Assembly: GCF_029760855.1 (NCBI RefSeq)
Contig: NZ_SOSI01000005.1
Location: forward strand, 1-64,000
DNA length: 64,000 bases
Direction: 5' to 3'
Origin: Erythrobacter litoralis
Lineage (GTDB): Bacteria; Pseudomonadota; Alphaproteobacteria; Sphingomonadales; Sphingomonadaceae
Shown: positions 37,367 to 47,684 of the stretch, one piece after another
How the letters are laid out: each line of letters opens with the position of its first letter
Numbering within the stretch: position 1 is the stretch's first letter
The notes under the pieces: generated by a model
The model's database searches: none
Told to the model about the DNA's origin: nothing
Seen by the model: the letters and a program-made list of their open reading frames with translations, nothing else
Program-made: the position numbers and the translations under genes

Positions 37367-37825
37367 ATGCTGTATTATGAGGATATCGAGGTCGGGGCGA
37401 AACAGTCTTACGGGCGATACGACGTCACTCGCGAAGAGGTGATGGAGTTCGCCGCGAAATACGATCCGCAGCCGTTTCATCTTAGCGACGAGGCAGCAGC
37501 GGCTACGCACTTCGGCAGACTTTCCGCCAGCGGCTGGCACACATGTGCGATGACCATGGCGATGCTCGTCGAGAATATGAAGACGCAGACGCAAGCCGGT
37601 CTCGGCTCGCCGGGGATCGACGATCTGCGTTGGAAAAAGCCGGTCTATCCGGGTGATACGTTGCGCGTCGAAAGCGAGGTGATCGAAAAGCGGCGGAGCG
37701 CTTCACGCCGTGAAATGGGTCTGTTCAAAAGCCGAACCAAAACGCTGAACCAGAATGACGAGGTCGTTCTCGAAATGGTCAGCAACGGTCTTATCCGCAC
37801 GCGGGACCCTGCGGGCGAAGATTAG
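37367..37825 (+). CDS. MaoC-family dehydratase
   Basis: A 152-residue hot-dog fold protein of the MaoC/(R)-specific enoyl-CoA hydratase group. The hydratase motif lies at about residues 17-45: VTREEVMEFAAKYDPQPFH with the catalytic Asp and His, and HFGRLSASGWHTCAM. The acyl substrate is unknown. No clear ribosome binding site is seen. It ends one base before the convergent lipoprotein gene. Confidence 0.9.
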   Translation: MLYYEDIEVGAKQSYGRYDVTREEVMEFAAKYDPQPFHLSDEAAAATHFGRLSASGWHTCAMTMAMLVENMKTQTQAGLGSPGIDDLRWKKPVYPGDTLRVESEVIEKRRSASRREMGLFKSRTKTLNQNDEVVLEMVSNGLIRTRDPAGED

Positions 37826-37826
37826 A

Positions 37827-38318
37827 TTATGATCCGCATTGGGCAGTGCCCGGGCTTTCGTACACGGTCTGCCCGCGCCCGTCGCGCACTGTCAGGCGGG
37901 CCGGAAAATTCACCGTCTCGATGCCCGCCTGTTCTCCGGACCCGCTTTCGAGGTCGAGGGTGAAGCCGTATTCCTTGCCATCGTATTTCCGCCATGAGCC
38001 GAGCGGTTGCTGAGCACTCCCCTTGTCCGCCGCGAAGGTGAGAAGTTTGCCGTTGCGCTTCATGTAGCCCTCGTCCGGCTGCGCCAAGGCGATTGCCCCC
38101 ATCCCCGCGCCTTCGGCTACGAAGTTGCAGCCGGCACCGAACAGGTCGTTCTGCTCGATATCGGCATAGAGGATCGGTTCGGGTGAAAGCTGTTCGGGGG
38201 GCGGGATCTGATTGGCGCGCACTTCGGCGACGTCCGCTGCATCCTGCCGAGCCTGCTCCGCGGTCGAGGGGCCGCACGACGTTAAAGCGAGGACGACAAG
38301 AACAAGGGGCATTCGCAT
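37827..38318 (-). CDS. Small lipoprotein, unknown function
   Basis: A 163-residue predicted lipoprotein with lipobox LTSC (Cys15). The mature part contains NDLFGAGCNFVAEG, YMKRNGKLLTFAADKG, and a C-terminal Cys. A strong ribosome binding sequence GGAGG precedes the ATG. I know similar short lipoproteins in sphingomonads but no function. Confidence 0.75.
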   Translation of the reverse strand: MRMPLVLVVLALTSCGPSTAEQARQDAADVAEVRANQIPPPEQLSPEPILYADIEQNDLFGAGCNFVAEGAGMGAIALAQPDEGYMKRNGKLLTFAADKGSAQQPLGSWRKYDGKEYGFTLDLESGSGEQAGIETVNFPARLTVRDGRGQTVYESPGTAQCGS

Positions 38319-38475
38319 TGCAACCTCCAGACGGCATGGGCTGGCTGCTCTTCCGACGGCAACAGCCGATTTGTCAATCGAACACCCGCCAATTGTCGCG
38401 ACGACGACCCCAACGATGCAAAAGCAGAAGCGCCATATTTGCCAGGATGTTCGATCAGGCTAGACGAAGGCCGAA

Positions 38476-38703
38476 ATGAGCGAAGAACGCGACTCGATCC
38501 ATCACCAGCAACTCGCCCGTCGCGCACGCCGTATCGCCGCCGAGCATTCCGACCCCCTGGTCGCACGGCGCCTTCGCGAAGAAGCGGTGAAGCACGACCG
38601 CCTGGCAAAGCAGCTCGCCCGCGAAGAAGAGCTCGAGCGAGGCGGCAAACGAGACGCGATTTCGTTCGGGGAACGTTGGCGACGGAAGCTGGGCATAAAT
38701 TAA
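38476..38703 (+). CDS. Small highly charged protein, unknown function
   Basis: A 75-residue, very Arg/Glu-rich, probably helical protein (HHQQLARRARRIAAEHSD, EEAVKHDRLAKQLAREEELE). AAGG lies upstream of the ATG. It has no signal peptide or membrane segment. It is convergent with mutL, 17 bases from its stop. The 157 bases before it hold no other gene that I can support. Confidence 0.55.
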   Translation: MSEERDSIHHQQLARRARRIAAEHSDPLVARRLREEAVKHDRLAKQLAREEELERGGKRDAISFGERWRRKLGIN

Positions 38704-38720
38704 GCGGACCGGACCGCTTG

Positions 38721-40517
38721 TCAGTGCCTACCGAAAAGCTTCTCGACATCACCCAGCGCCAGCTTGACCCAAGTCGGCCGCCCATGATTGCACTGGCCAG
38801 AGCGCGGAGTGCGTTCCATTTCCCTCAACAGCGCATTCATTTCATCGACCCGTAGCACGCGCCCCGCCCGCACGGAGCCGTGGCACGCCATGGTCGCGAG
38901 TACGAGATCGAGCTTCTCGCCAAGCAGCAGCGCTTCGCCGTTTTGCGCGAGGTCATCGTCGATATCGCGCAGCAGCTTTGCGGGGTCGGTTCGCGCGATG
39001 GCATGGGGGAGACTGCGTACCAACATTGCAGCGGAACCGAAGCGTTCTAGCGCAAGTCCATGCTCAGCCAGTTTGTCAGCAGCTTCCTCGAGACGATCGC
39101 AGCTCGTTTCATCCAGTTCCACCACTTCGGGAATGAGCAAGGCCTGACTACGGGCGACCGCATCTTCCGCGCCCGCAGCGCGCAGGCGCTCGAGCACGAG
39201 CCGTTCATGCGCCGCATGCTGGTCGACAAGGATCAGGCCGTCCTTCGTTTCGGCGACGATATAGGTATTTGCCACCTGCCCACGCGCGATGCCGAGGGGG
39301 TAGTTCTGCGGCTCCGGCTCGGCCGCTTCTTCCGCCCTGCCCTGCGGCTCGGCGGCAACTCCGCCCTCATCAGTCCGCCATGCTCGCGATGGTTCGGCGA
39401 CACGCGAAGATGGGGCGGACCAGTCGCGGCCGGAGAAGATCGAGCGCAGGGCCGCTGCCGGCTCCTCGCTGGTCGGCTCAGCCTGCCAACGACCCATCGC
39501 GGCGGCATCGGGCGTCTGCGCGCTCCGCCGGTCGCCCGTAGCCAAAGCCTGTCGCAGACCCGATACGATGAACCTGCGCACAGCGGCGGCGTCGCGGAAA
39601 CGAACCTCGGTCTTCGCCGGGTGGACGTTCACGTCTACATCTTCCGGCGGCAGGTTGAGGAACAGCGCCAGCACCGCATGCCGGTCGCGCGCGAGCATGT
39701 CGCGATAGGCGCCGCGCACCGCGCCGGTCAGCAGCCGGTCCTTCACCGGGCGGCCATTGACGAACAGATACTGGTGATCCGCAACGCCGCGATTGTAGGT
39801 CGGCAGGCCCGCAATGCCCGTCAGCCTCATGGTTCCGCGATCTAGATCGATCGAGACGCCGTTATCCTTCAATTCACGCGCGACAACCTGCGCGACGCGG
39901 GCTTCCAGCCCCTCGCCTGCCTGCAAGCCAAGGATGCGCCGATCGCCATGGTCGAGGGTGATCGCGATATCCGGGCGCGCCATCGCCAGCCTGCGGACGA
40001 CATCCAACGCGGCGGCGTATTCGCTGCGCGGCGTGCGCAGGAACTTGCGGCGGGCGGGCACCCTGCCGAACAGGTTCTCGACCCGCACGCGCGTTCCCGG
40101 CGGAAGGGCGGCGGGACCTTCCGAGACGACCTCGCCATGGTCGACGGCCCGCCGCCAGCCTTGCTCCGCATGTTGTGGGCGACTCTCGATCGTGAAGCGA
40201 GAGACGCTGGCGATGCTTGGCAGGGCTTCCCCACGAAACCCGAGTGTCGAAACCTGTTCGATCGCCTCGTCAGGCAATTTCGACGTCGCATGGCGTTCCA
40301 GCGCCAATGCGATCTCGTCGGCAGTCATGCCGCATCCATCGTCGGTCACCTCGAGACTCGCGAGCCCGCCTTCGACCAGTTTTACCGCGATGCGCCCGGC
40401 TCCTGCATCGATCGCGTTTTCAACGAGTTCCTTCAGTGCGGAGGACGGTCGTTCGACCACCTCGCCCGCGGCGATACGGTTGACCAGCGTTTCCGGAAGG
40501 CGACGGATTTGCAGCAT
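38721..40517 (-). CDS. mutL: DNA mismatch repair protein MutL
   Basis: Links mismatch recognition by MutS to strand incision. The 598-residue protein has the GHKL ATPase motifs LVENAIDAGA, DDGCGM and GFRGEALPSIASVS, a Pro/Glu-rich linker (about 330-410) and the C-terminal dimer domain. The endonuclease metal motif DQHAAHERLVLE is intact, so it should nick DNA itself, as expected where MutH is lacking. Start at 40517 (MLQIRRLPETLVNRIAAGEV) chosen by family; the upstream frame is not conserved-looking. Divergent from mreB. Confidence 0.96.
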   Translation of the reverse strand: MLQIRRLPETLVNRIAAGEVVERPSSALKELVENAIDAGAGRIAVKLVEGGLASLEVTDDGCGMTADEIALALERHATSKLPDEAIEQVSTLGFRGEALPSIASVSRFTIESRPQHAEQGWRRAVDHGEVVSEGPAALPPGTRVRVENLFGRVPARRKFLRTPRSEYAAALDVVRRLAMARPDIAITLDHGDRRILGLQAGEGLEARVAQVVARELKDNGVSIDLDRGTMRLTGIAGLPTYNRGVADHQYLFVNGRPVKDRLLTGAVRGAYRDMLARDRHAVLALFLNLPPEDVDVNVHPAKTEVRFRDAAAVRRFIVSGLRQALATGDRRSAQTPDAAAMGRWQAEPTSEEPAAALRSIFSGRDWSAPSSRVAEPSRAWRTDEGGVAAEPQGRAEEAAEPEPQNYPLGIARGQVANTYIVAETKDGLILVDQHAAHERLVLERLRAAGAEDAVARSQALLIPEVVELDETSCDRLEEAADKLAEHGLALERFGSAAMLVRSLPHAIARTDPAKLLRDIDDDLAQNGEALLLGEKLDLVLATMACHGSVRAGRVLRVDEMNALLREMERTPRSGQCNHGRPTWVKLALGDVEKLFGRH

Positions 40518-40530
40518 ATTTCGGCGATAG

Positions 40531-41751
<1,221 letters not shown>

Positions 41752-41770
41752 CGCGAAGCAAGGAGGGGGC

Positions 41771-42712
41771 ATGGCGCCGCCAGGATCCCGGCGCTCCAGC
41801 TATTCGCGCAGGGCGCAGTACAATCTCTTCACCGGGTATATCGTCGCCGGGATCGGCGCGCTTCTCGGCATGATCCTACTTGGCCTGTCGTTCTTTCAAC
41901 CGACCCTGTTCGGCGGACCGCGGGGGGCGGCGCAAGACGCCGTATCGCCCGCGACCGAGACTGCCGCACGAGTTCGCACCGGCGGCAAGTCGCTCTGGGA
42001 TTCGGTGAGCGGCTACTATCGCGCAGGTTCGAAGAATGCGGCGTTGAAGCGTGAGATGGAACTGGCGCGCATTCGCTTGGTCGAAGCCGACGCTGTACGC
42101 ACAGAGAATGCCAGATTGAAGGGCCTTCTCGGCTTGCTGGACGATGAGCGGCCGCCAGTCGCCGTGGCGAGGCTGATCGGATCGACGTCCACCAGTACGC
42201 GGAGATTCGCCTATGTCGGGGCGGGATCGCGTGACGGTGTCAGGGTCGGCATGCCGGTCCGTTCACCGCGCGGGGTCGTCGGGCGCATCCTCGAGACCGG
42301 CTACTCCAACGCCCGTGTCTTGCTACTTACCGATCCTGAAAGCGTGTTACCGGTCCGCCGGGCGAGCGACGATACGGTCGCCTTCGCCGAAGGGCGAGGG
42401 GACAGCCTCCTGCGTATCCGGCTGATCAATCTGGGCATCAATCCGCTCAAGGTCGGCGACGTATTCGTCACCAGTGGCGCAGGAGGGTATTATTCGCCGG
42501 GCATCGCGGTGGCGATCGTTTCCGAACTGACGGACGATGGCGGCGTCGCGCGGATCATCAGCGATCCGGCGGCCACCGATTTCGTTGCCGTCGAACCGAT
42601 TTTCGAGCCGGAAGCAGTAGTGGGTGCGGCGACGCCTATCGAAGAAGAACTCGGCGTCGACGAGCCTGCCGAGGTTATCGCAACACCGGAGCCGACCGAG
42701 GCGGCGGACTGA
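41771..42712 (+). CDS. mreC: Rod shape-determining protein MreC
   Basis: Bitopic membrane protein that activates the PBP2-RodA synthase. The 313-residue protein has one N-terminal membrane segment (about 21-44), a coiled coil (85-120) and the periplasmic beta domain with GSRDGVRVGMPVRSPRGVVGRI. The C-terminal tail is Pro/Glu-rich. AGGAGGGGG directly upstream is a strong ribosome binding site. Its stop overlaps the mreD start by one base. Confidence 0.95.
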   Translation: MAPPGSRRSSYSRRAQYNLFTGYIVAGIGALLGMILLGLSFFQPTLFGGPRGAAQDAVSPATETAARVRTGGKSLWDSVSGYYRAGSKNAALKREMELARIRLVEADAVRTENARLKGLLGLLDDERPPVAVARLIGSTSTSTRRFAYVGAGSRDGVRVGMPVRSPRGVVGRILETGYSNARVLLLTDPESVLPVRRASDDTVAFAEGRGDSLLRIRLINLGINPLKVGDVFVTSGAGGYYSPGIAVAIVSELTDDGGVARIISDPAATDFVAVEPIFEPEAVVGAATPIEEELGVDEPAEVIATPEPTEAAD

Positions 42713-43263
42713 TGGAACGGATGGAGCCGCGAGCCCGCAGCGATGCCTATGGCAGCCGCATCAATCGTTCGCATTCTTCGGTCCTCGCCAATATCGTGCC
42801 TTGGGCTTCGATACTCGCCGCATCCCTGGTCCCGGTATTCTTCATCGCGAGCGCGTTACCTTTATTGGCGCCGCTCGGCTTCGCGATGCTGCTGGGCTGG
42901 CGCTTAGTCCGTCCCGGGCTCTTGCCTGTCTGGGCCGGCCTTCCACTCGGCCTGTTCGACGATCTGTTCTCCGGCCAGCCTTTCGGATACGCGATATTCA
43001 CCTGGTCGGTTGCTCTCCTGGTGATTGAGGCAATCGAGCTAAGAATGCCTTGGCGCAGCTTCTCGCAGGACTGGTTAACCGCGAGTGCAGCCCTGATCGG
43101 GTACATAGGGTTAGGCTGGCTGCTTTCCGGCGGCGAGCCAACCGTGTTCTCCCTTGTCGCTCTCGTTCCGCAGCTTGCCATTTCCGTGATCCTGTTTCCG
43201 ACCCTCGCCCGCCTTTGCGCCGCCCTCGACCGCCTGCGGCTGAGCCGTTGGAGGCGTGTCTGA
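42712..43263 (+). CDS. mreD: Rod shape-determining protein MreD
   Basis: A 183-residue inner-membrane protein with about five hydrophobic segments. PGLLPVWAGLPLGLFDDLFSG matches the MreD pattern. It is assigned by sequence and by its place between mreC and mrdA. Start and stop both overlap neighbours by one base (TGATG). Confidence 0.92.
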   Translation: MERMEPRARSDAYGSRINRSHSSVLANIVPWASILAASLVPVFFIASALPLLAPLGFAMLLGWRLVRPGLLPVWAGLPLGLFDDLFSGQPFGYAIFTWSVALLVIEAIELRMPWRSFSQDWLTASAALIGYIGLGWLLSGGEPTVFSLVALVPQLAISVILFPTLARLCAALDRLRLSRWRRV

Positions 43264-45347
43264 TGAATATTTTCGGCAAGCGACGCAGGATCGGCGGCAA
43301 AACGAAGCAGCTTGTCAGCCGGACGACTCTCGATAATGCCTTCGACCGACGCACCTTCTTCATCACCGGCGCGATGGGAACGCTGGCGACAATCCTCGCC
43401 ACCCGGATGGGCTATATCGCCATTGCCCAGAACGAGCGCTGGGCGCTCGAGTCCGAGAGCAACCGGGTCAATCTCTCGCTCATTCCCCCGCGCCGAGGAT
43501 GGATCCTCGATCGCAACGGTGCGCCCCTCGCCTCCAACCGCGCCGATTTTCGCGTCGATGTCATTCCGGACCGGATGCAAGACGGCGACCGCGCCATCAA
43601 CGTGCTCGGCGACATCCTCGGCATGGAGCCCAATGCACTGGCGGATGTGAAAAAGAACGTTTCCGAAGCGCGCGGCTTCCAACCGGTAGAAGTCGCCACC
43701 GGACTTAACTATGACCAGTTCGCCGCCATTAGCGTGCGTCTTCCCGACCTCCCCGGTGTCGTGCCCCAGCGCGGCTTTTCGCGCTTCTATCCGACCGGGC
43801 CAAGTGTCGGGCACCTGATCGGCTATGTCGGCCCTGCATCTGCGGAAGAATACGAGAAAGATCCCGATCCCCTGCTCATCACGCCGGGTTACAAGATCGG
43901 CAAGGATGCGCTCGAAAATCAGTTCGAAAAAGAGCTTCAGGGAAAACCTGGGGCGCGACGTGTCGAAGTGACGGCGTCGGGACGGATCGTGCGCGATCTC
44001 GATACGCGGGAGGACGTTCAAGGCAATCCCGTCCGCCTCACGATCGACGGCCCTCTTCAGGACTATGCAGCGCGCCGGATCGGACTTGAAAGCGGCTCGT
44101 GCGTGGTCATGGACTGCGAAAGCGGCGACATCCTGTGCATGTCGTCCATGCCTAGCTTCGACCCTAACAGCTTTTCCGCCGGCATCGGCCGCGTCGAATA
44201 TTCGATGCTGCGCGACGATGAGCGGGTGCCGCTGCGCAATAAGGTCCTGAAAGGCCTTTATCCTCCGGGTTCGACTGTAAAACCAATGCATTGCATGGCT
44301 TTTCTTGATGCCGGTGTGAAGCCTGAAGACACGATTATATGCGGCGGCGGGCGGCGGATCGGCAACCGCTTCTTCAATTGCTGGAGCAATCACGGCCAGG
44401 TCGATATGGCGAAAGCCATCTATCAGAGTTGCGACAGCTATTTCTACCATTTCGCGCAGCAGGTGGGTTTCGATCAGGTTGCCAAATGGGCCCACAAGAT
44501 GGGCCTCGGCGAGGAATTCAAGTTGCCGGTGACGAGCCAGTTCTACGGTACTGTCCCCGACCCCGCGTGGAAATTGCGAAAATACGATCAGGCCTGGCAG
44601 CCTTACGACACCGTCAATGCGTCGATCGGTCAGGGCTATTACCTCGTCAATCCGCTGCAACTGGCGGTGATGAGTTCGCGGCTTGCCACGGGTTACGAAG
44701 TCGTGCCGCATCTGCGGATGGACGATCCCCGCCCCAAGTTCGAGCATTTCAACTTCAGTAGCGAAGAGATCGATTACGTCCGCAAGGCGATGAGCGACGT
44801 CGTCAACGGCCCCGGCACCGCCGGCCGCGCGCGATTGCCGATCGACGATATCCAGATGGCGGGCAAGACCGGTACTGCACAGGTCGTGTCACTGAGCGTC
44901 TCCAACGGCAAAACCGGTCCGTGGAAATATCGCGACCACGGCCTGTTCGTCTTCTTCGCACCGTTCGACAAACCGAAATATGCGGGCGCGGTCGTCATCG
45001 AGCATGGCGGAGGCTCGGGCGCGGCCTATCCGATAGCGCGCGATGTGATGACGTTCCTGTTCGATCCGGTGAAGGGCATGGAGGCATTGCGTCCGCTGGA
45101 AGAGCAGTGGGGCGGCACCGCGCAGCAGCGGCTTGATGCAAAATACCGGGCTTATGCCATGGCGGCAGGTGAAGTCGTCGAACCCGTTCCGCAGCGGCGC
45201 GATGAGATTTTCGATCAGGTCGAAGCCGAAGCGCGGTTGGCGCAGCTCCAGTCCGAGAAAATGGCAGCGCAGGTGAACGCCTCCCGCGATGAAGGTTCAC
45301 GCCCGCCGACGACGCCTGGCGAACTTGCAGCACCCCCGCCCGAATGA
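43263..45347 (+). CDS. mrdA: Penicillin-binding protein 2 (peptidoglycan DD-transpeptidase)
   Basis: Elongasome transpeptidase. The 694-residue protein has one N-terminal membrane anchor (about 33-50), the PBP dimerisation domain (RGWILDRNGAPLASN) and the transpeptidase domain with the active-site Ser in GSTVKP, the SxD box SCDSYFYH, and the KTG triad AGKTGTAQV. A Glu/Pro-rich tail ends the protein. Start at 43263 overlaps the mreD stop (TGATG). A longer reading from 43050 would lie inside mreD and is rejected. Confidence 0.96.
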   Translation: MNIFGKRRRIGGKTKQLVSRTTLDNAFDRRTFFITGAMGTLATILATRMGYIAIAQNERWALESESNRVNLSLIPPRRGWILDRNGAPLASNRADFRVDVIPDRMQDGDRAINVLGDILGMEPNALADVKKNVSEARGFQPVEVATGLNYDQFAAISVRLPDLPGVVPQRGFSRFYPTGPSVGHLIGYVGPASAEEYEKDPDPLLITPGYKIGKDALENQFEKELQGKPGARRVEVTASGRIVRDLDTREDVQGNPVRLTIDGPLQDYAARRIGLESGSCVVMDCESGDILCMSSMPSFDPNSFSAGIGRVEYSMLRDDERVPLRNKVLKGLYPPGSTVKPMHCMAFLDAGVKPEDTIICGGGRRIGNRFFNCWSNHGQVDMAKAIYQSCDSYFYHFAQQVGFDQVAKWAHKMGLGEEFKLPVTSQFYGTVPDPAWKLRKYDQAWQPYDTVNASIGQGYYLVNPLQLAVMSSRLATGYEVVPHLRMDDPRPKFEHFNFSSEEIDYVRKAMSDVVNGPGTAGRARLPIDDIQMAGKTGTAQVVSLSVSNGKTGPWKYRDHGLFVFFAPFDKPKYAGAVVIEHGGGSGAAYPIARDVMTFLFDPVKGMEALRPLEEQWGGTAQQRLDAKYRAYAMAAGEVVEPVPQRRDEIFDQVEAEARLAQLQSEKMAAQVNASRDEGSRPPTTPGELAAPPPE

Positions 45348-46465
45348 GCGGCATCGTACCTGCGCCCGTCGCTCGGCAACCGTGGCGCCTTCTCTTTCCG
45401 TTATTCGCCCTGATCGGGTTCGGCGCGCTGGTGTTATATTCCGCGGCCGGCGGATCGATGGATCCTTACGCGGACTCCCATCTGCTGCGCTTTGCAATCT
45501 TTTTCGTGATGGCGGTCGTGATAAGCCGGTTCAATCGCGGCCTCGTTACTTTCATGGCCTTCCCAGCATATACGATCATTCTTATCCTCCTGCTGGCGGT
45601 TGAGCTTGCCGGTCAGATCGGGGGCGGCAGCCAGCGTTGGCTTGAGGTGGGCCCTATACGCATCCAGCCATCCGAACTGATGAAGCCTGCCGTCGTCCTC
45701 GCGCTTGCCCGTTATTACGACAATCTGCCGGTGGGCATGGTGCCGACATGGAAGGCTCTTGTCCCGGCGGGGCTCATTATCGCCTTGCCGATGGCGTTCG
45801 TGCTGCTTCAGCCTGATCTTGGAACTTCGCTTGCCATCGCCTTCGGCGGCGGCCTCGTCATGCTGTTCGCAGGTCTGCCGCTGCGCTGGTTCATCGGCGC
45901 AGGACTGGCCGGGGCGGCCGCCATTCCCTTGGCGTTCTTCTTCGCCCTGCAACCCTATCAGCAAAGCCGCGTGACCACCTTCCTCGACCCGGAAAGCGAT
46001 CCCTTGGGCGAGGGATATCAGATCACCCAGTCCAAGATCGCGATCGGATCGGGCGGGCTGTTCGGCAAAGGCTTCAACGAAGGTTCCCAGAGCCACCTCA
46101 ATTACCTGCCCGAACCGCACACCGATTTCGTGTTCGCGACGATGGCGGAAGAATGGGGCCTTATGGGCGGCCTGTTCGTCATCATCGCCTTCGCGCTGAT
46201 CCTGAATTGGGGCATGTCCGTCGCCAGGGCGAGCGATGATCGCTTCGCGAAATTGGCAGCCGCAGGAATGACGGCGACGATCTTCTTTTTCATCGCCATC
46301 AATCTAATGATGGTCATGGGTCTTGCCCCCGTCGTGGGGATTCCCCTGCCCTTCATGAGCCACGGCGGCAGCTCCATGATGACCAACATGATCTGTATCG
46401 GCATTCTCATGATGATTGATCGGTGGACGCGTAAAGCGCCGCGAACCGGGCGTTTCGCGTCCTGA
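45344..46465 (+). CDS. rodA: Peptidoglycan glycosyltransferase RodA
   Basis: SEDS-family glycan polymerase and partner of PBP2. The 373-residue protein has ~10 membrane segments and the SEDS motifs GSQRWLEVGPIRIQPSELMK, LLQPDLGTSL, YLPEPHTDFVFATMAEEWG and LPFMSHGGSSM. Start overlaps the mrdA stop as ATGA. Last gene of the operon. Confidence 0.96.
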   Translation: MSGIVPAPVARQPWRLLFPLFALIGFGALVLYSAAGGSMDPYADSHLLRFAIFFVMAVVISRFNRGLVTFMAFPAYTIILILLLAVELAGQIGGGSQRWLEVGPIRIQPSELMKPAVVLALARYYDNLPVGMVPTWKALVPAGLIIALPMAFVLLQPDLGTSLAIAFGGGLVMLFAGLPLRWFIGAGLAGAAAIPLAFFFALQPYQQSRVTTFLDPESDPLGEGYQITQSKIAIGSGGLFGKGFNEGSQSHLNYLPEPHTDFVFATMAEEWGLMGGLFVIIAFALILNWGMSVARASDDRFAKLAAAGMTATIFFFIAINLMMVMGLAPVVGIPLPFMSHGGSSMMTNMICIGILMMIDRWTRKAPRTGRFAS

Positions 46466-46516
46466 GAACGGCGATCCGCACACTGGGTCTTTTCATCCTG
46501 AAAACACCCGCTATAT

Positions 46517-46542
46517 GAGCGCTTCCCGATTCGGGAGCGCTC
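46517..46542 (+). terminator. Hairpin between rodA and tRNA-Lys
   Basis: GAGCGCTTCCCG pairs with CGGGAGCGCTC (one bulged T) around loop ATT. There is no T run after it. It may end the mre operon transcript or be a processing structure in the tRNA leader; a TATATG box overlaps its 5' edge (46512-46517). Confidence 0.4.
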
Positions 46543-46570
46543 CTAAGCGCTAGCGGCTTCGCCCGCATGT

Positions 46571-46646
<76 letters not shown>

Positions 46647-46659
46647 TTTTCCATCGCGA

Positions 46660-47541
46660 TCAGCAGGAAGCCTTGAGATTATCGGGGGCGGCAATGCGGC
46701 CTTGGCGGTTGGCCTTACGATCGATCTGGCCGATGAATTTTTCCGCGACATTTCCGCGGACGAGGACTTGGGAGCGTTCGATGCGCATAAAAGATTCGAA
46801 GTCGTCGCCCTTTCGGCTCAGCACGACATTGTCGGTCACCTGACCGCTATTGACGCCCGATATCGAGATGCCGTTGCGAAGCCCGCCGTCGATCACGTTG
46901 CTGCACACGACAACCCGCCCAAACTGCGGCCGCTTCGGTTTGCCGGTCTTCCTGTCCTCGTAAATTCCGCGCACGAAAATCCCTTGGGCCGGCAAGCCGT
47001 CGCCGCGTTCGAAACGATTTCCGATGATCTCAATCTCGCTATTATCCGATCCGTGAAGGGGCCAGAACTGGATGAAATCCGGATGGTCGCCCTTTCCGCC
47101 CGTTTCGATCGGATGAAAGTCTGTCGCAAAGTTGGACAATACTTTGACGCGGCGCGATCCACCGCTGCGGAACGCATCGATCCGCAAGTCGTGGAACGAG
47201 CATCCTTCCACGCTGAAGCCATCGCATTTATTGGCGGCTATGCCGTGCTTCAGGCCATGCAATGTCATGCGTCGCATTGCGATGTCCCGGCATCCCTGGA
47301 ACAGAAAGCCCATGGCGGAGCGATCATCGCCTGCAACTTCCCCGCTTTCAAAGTGAAGGCCATGTGACGTATTCACGCGGAAAGCGCGTTTCGCCCCATT
47401 CGGCGCTGCGAAACGACCCCCAACCAATGTGACCGGCGTCGTGAACTCGTATCCGCGAATGTTGAACGATTCGATCGTCTTGTCGCTTAGGTCAACGGTT
47501 TCGCCGCCTTCGCATTTGTCGAGAATGGTGCGGATATCCAT
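46660..47541 (-). CDS. Right-handed parallel beta-helix repeat protein
   Basis: A 293-residue protein whose spaced motifs (FEITTP-like strands, CRDIAMRRMTLHG, CDGFSVEGCSFHD, SEIEIIGNRFERGDG, VVVCSNVIDGG, SGQVTDNVVLSR) are typical of a pectate-lyase-like beta-helix. No signal peptide is visible from the ATG at 47541, so export is unclear. Catalytic residues cannot be assigned. It ends 13 bases from the tRNA-Lys 3' end, facing it. Confidence 0.78.
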   Translation of the reverse strand: MDIRTILDKCEGGETVDLSDKTIESFNIRGYEFTTPVTLVGGRFAAPNGAKRAFRVNTSHGLHFESGEVAGDDRSAMGFLFQGCRDIAMRRMTLHGLKHGIAANKCDGFSVEGCSFHDLRIDAFRSGGSRRVKVLSNFATDFHPIETGGKGDHPDFIQFWPLHGSDNSEIEIIGNRFERGDGLPAQGIFVRGIYEDRKTGKPKRPQFGRVVVCSNVIDGGLRNGISISGVNSGQVTDNVVLSRKGDDFESFMRIERSQVLVRGNVAEKFIGQIDRKANRQGRIAAPDNLKASC

Positions 47542-47627
47542 GACGTTTCCTGCTTTTCGGCGATGTGGTTTCACAAAAGCATAGCTTACTGTCTTTAACC
47601 TCGCACGACGAACGAAAGAAATTATTG

Positions 47628-47643
47628 CCACATCCTCGTGTGG
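47628..47643. promoter_or_regulatory. Distal palindrome upstream of ribBX
   Basis: CCACATCCTCGTGTGG: inverted repeat CCACA-N6-TGTGG containing CACA-N6-TGTG. Its centre is 29 bases upstream of the centre of the second CACA-N6-TGTG palindrome, and it may be a second operator. Confidence 0.45.
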
Positions 47644-47650
47644 TCGTCGC

Positions 47651-47678
47651 TTGAGATCACACTAGGATGTGATATACG
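47651..47678 (+). promoter_or_regulatory. ribBX promoter with operator-like palindrome in the spacer
   Basis: TTGAGA (47651-47656) and TATACG (47673-47678) are 16 bases apart. The palindrome ATCACACTAGGATGTGAT (47656-47673, arms ATCACA/TGTGAT) fills the spacer. Transcription would start close to the ATG at 47685, giving a leaderless message. No FMN riboswitch motif is visible. Confidence 0.5.
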
Positions 47679-47684
47679 TTGCAC

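Noticed and set aside
43050-43262. Longer mrdA reading from an ATG at 43050
   Set aside because: The extra 71 residues are an out-of-frame reading of mreD; the ATG at 43263 overlaps the mreD stop as expected.
42747-44747. 666-residue open frame antisense to mreD and mrdA
   Set aside because: Composition mirrors the sense genes, no motif found, and mreD-mrdA are certain.
46517-46542. Mobile-element end next to tRNA-Lys
   Set aside because: The inverted repeat is a short hairpin with a three-base loop; there is no transposase, integrase or duplicated flank.
47542-47684. FMN riboswitch ahead of ribBX
   Set aside because: The conserved purine-rich boxes of the FMN element are not visible and the gap before the predicted promoter is too short for a standard one.
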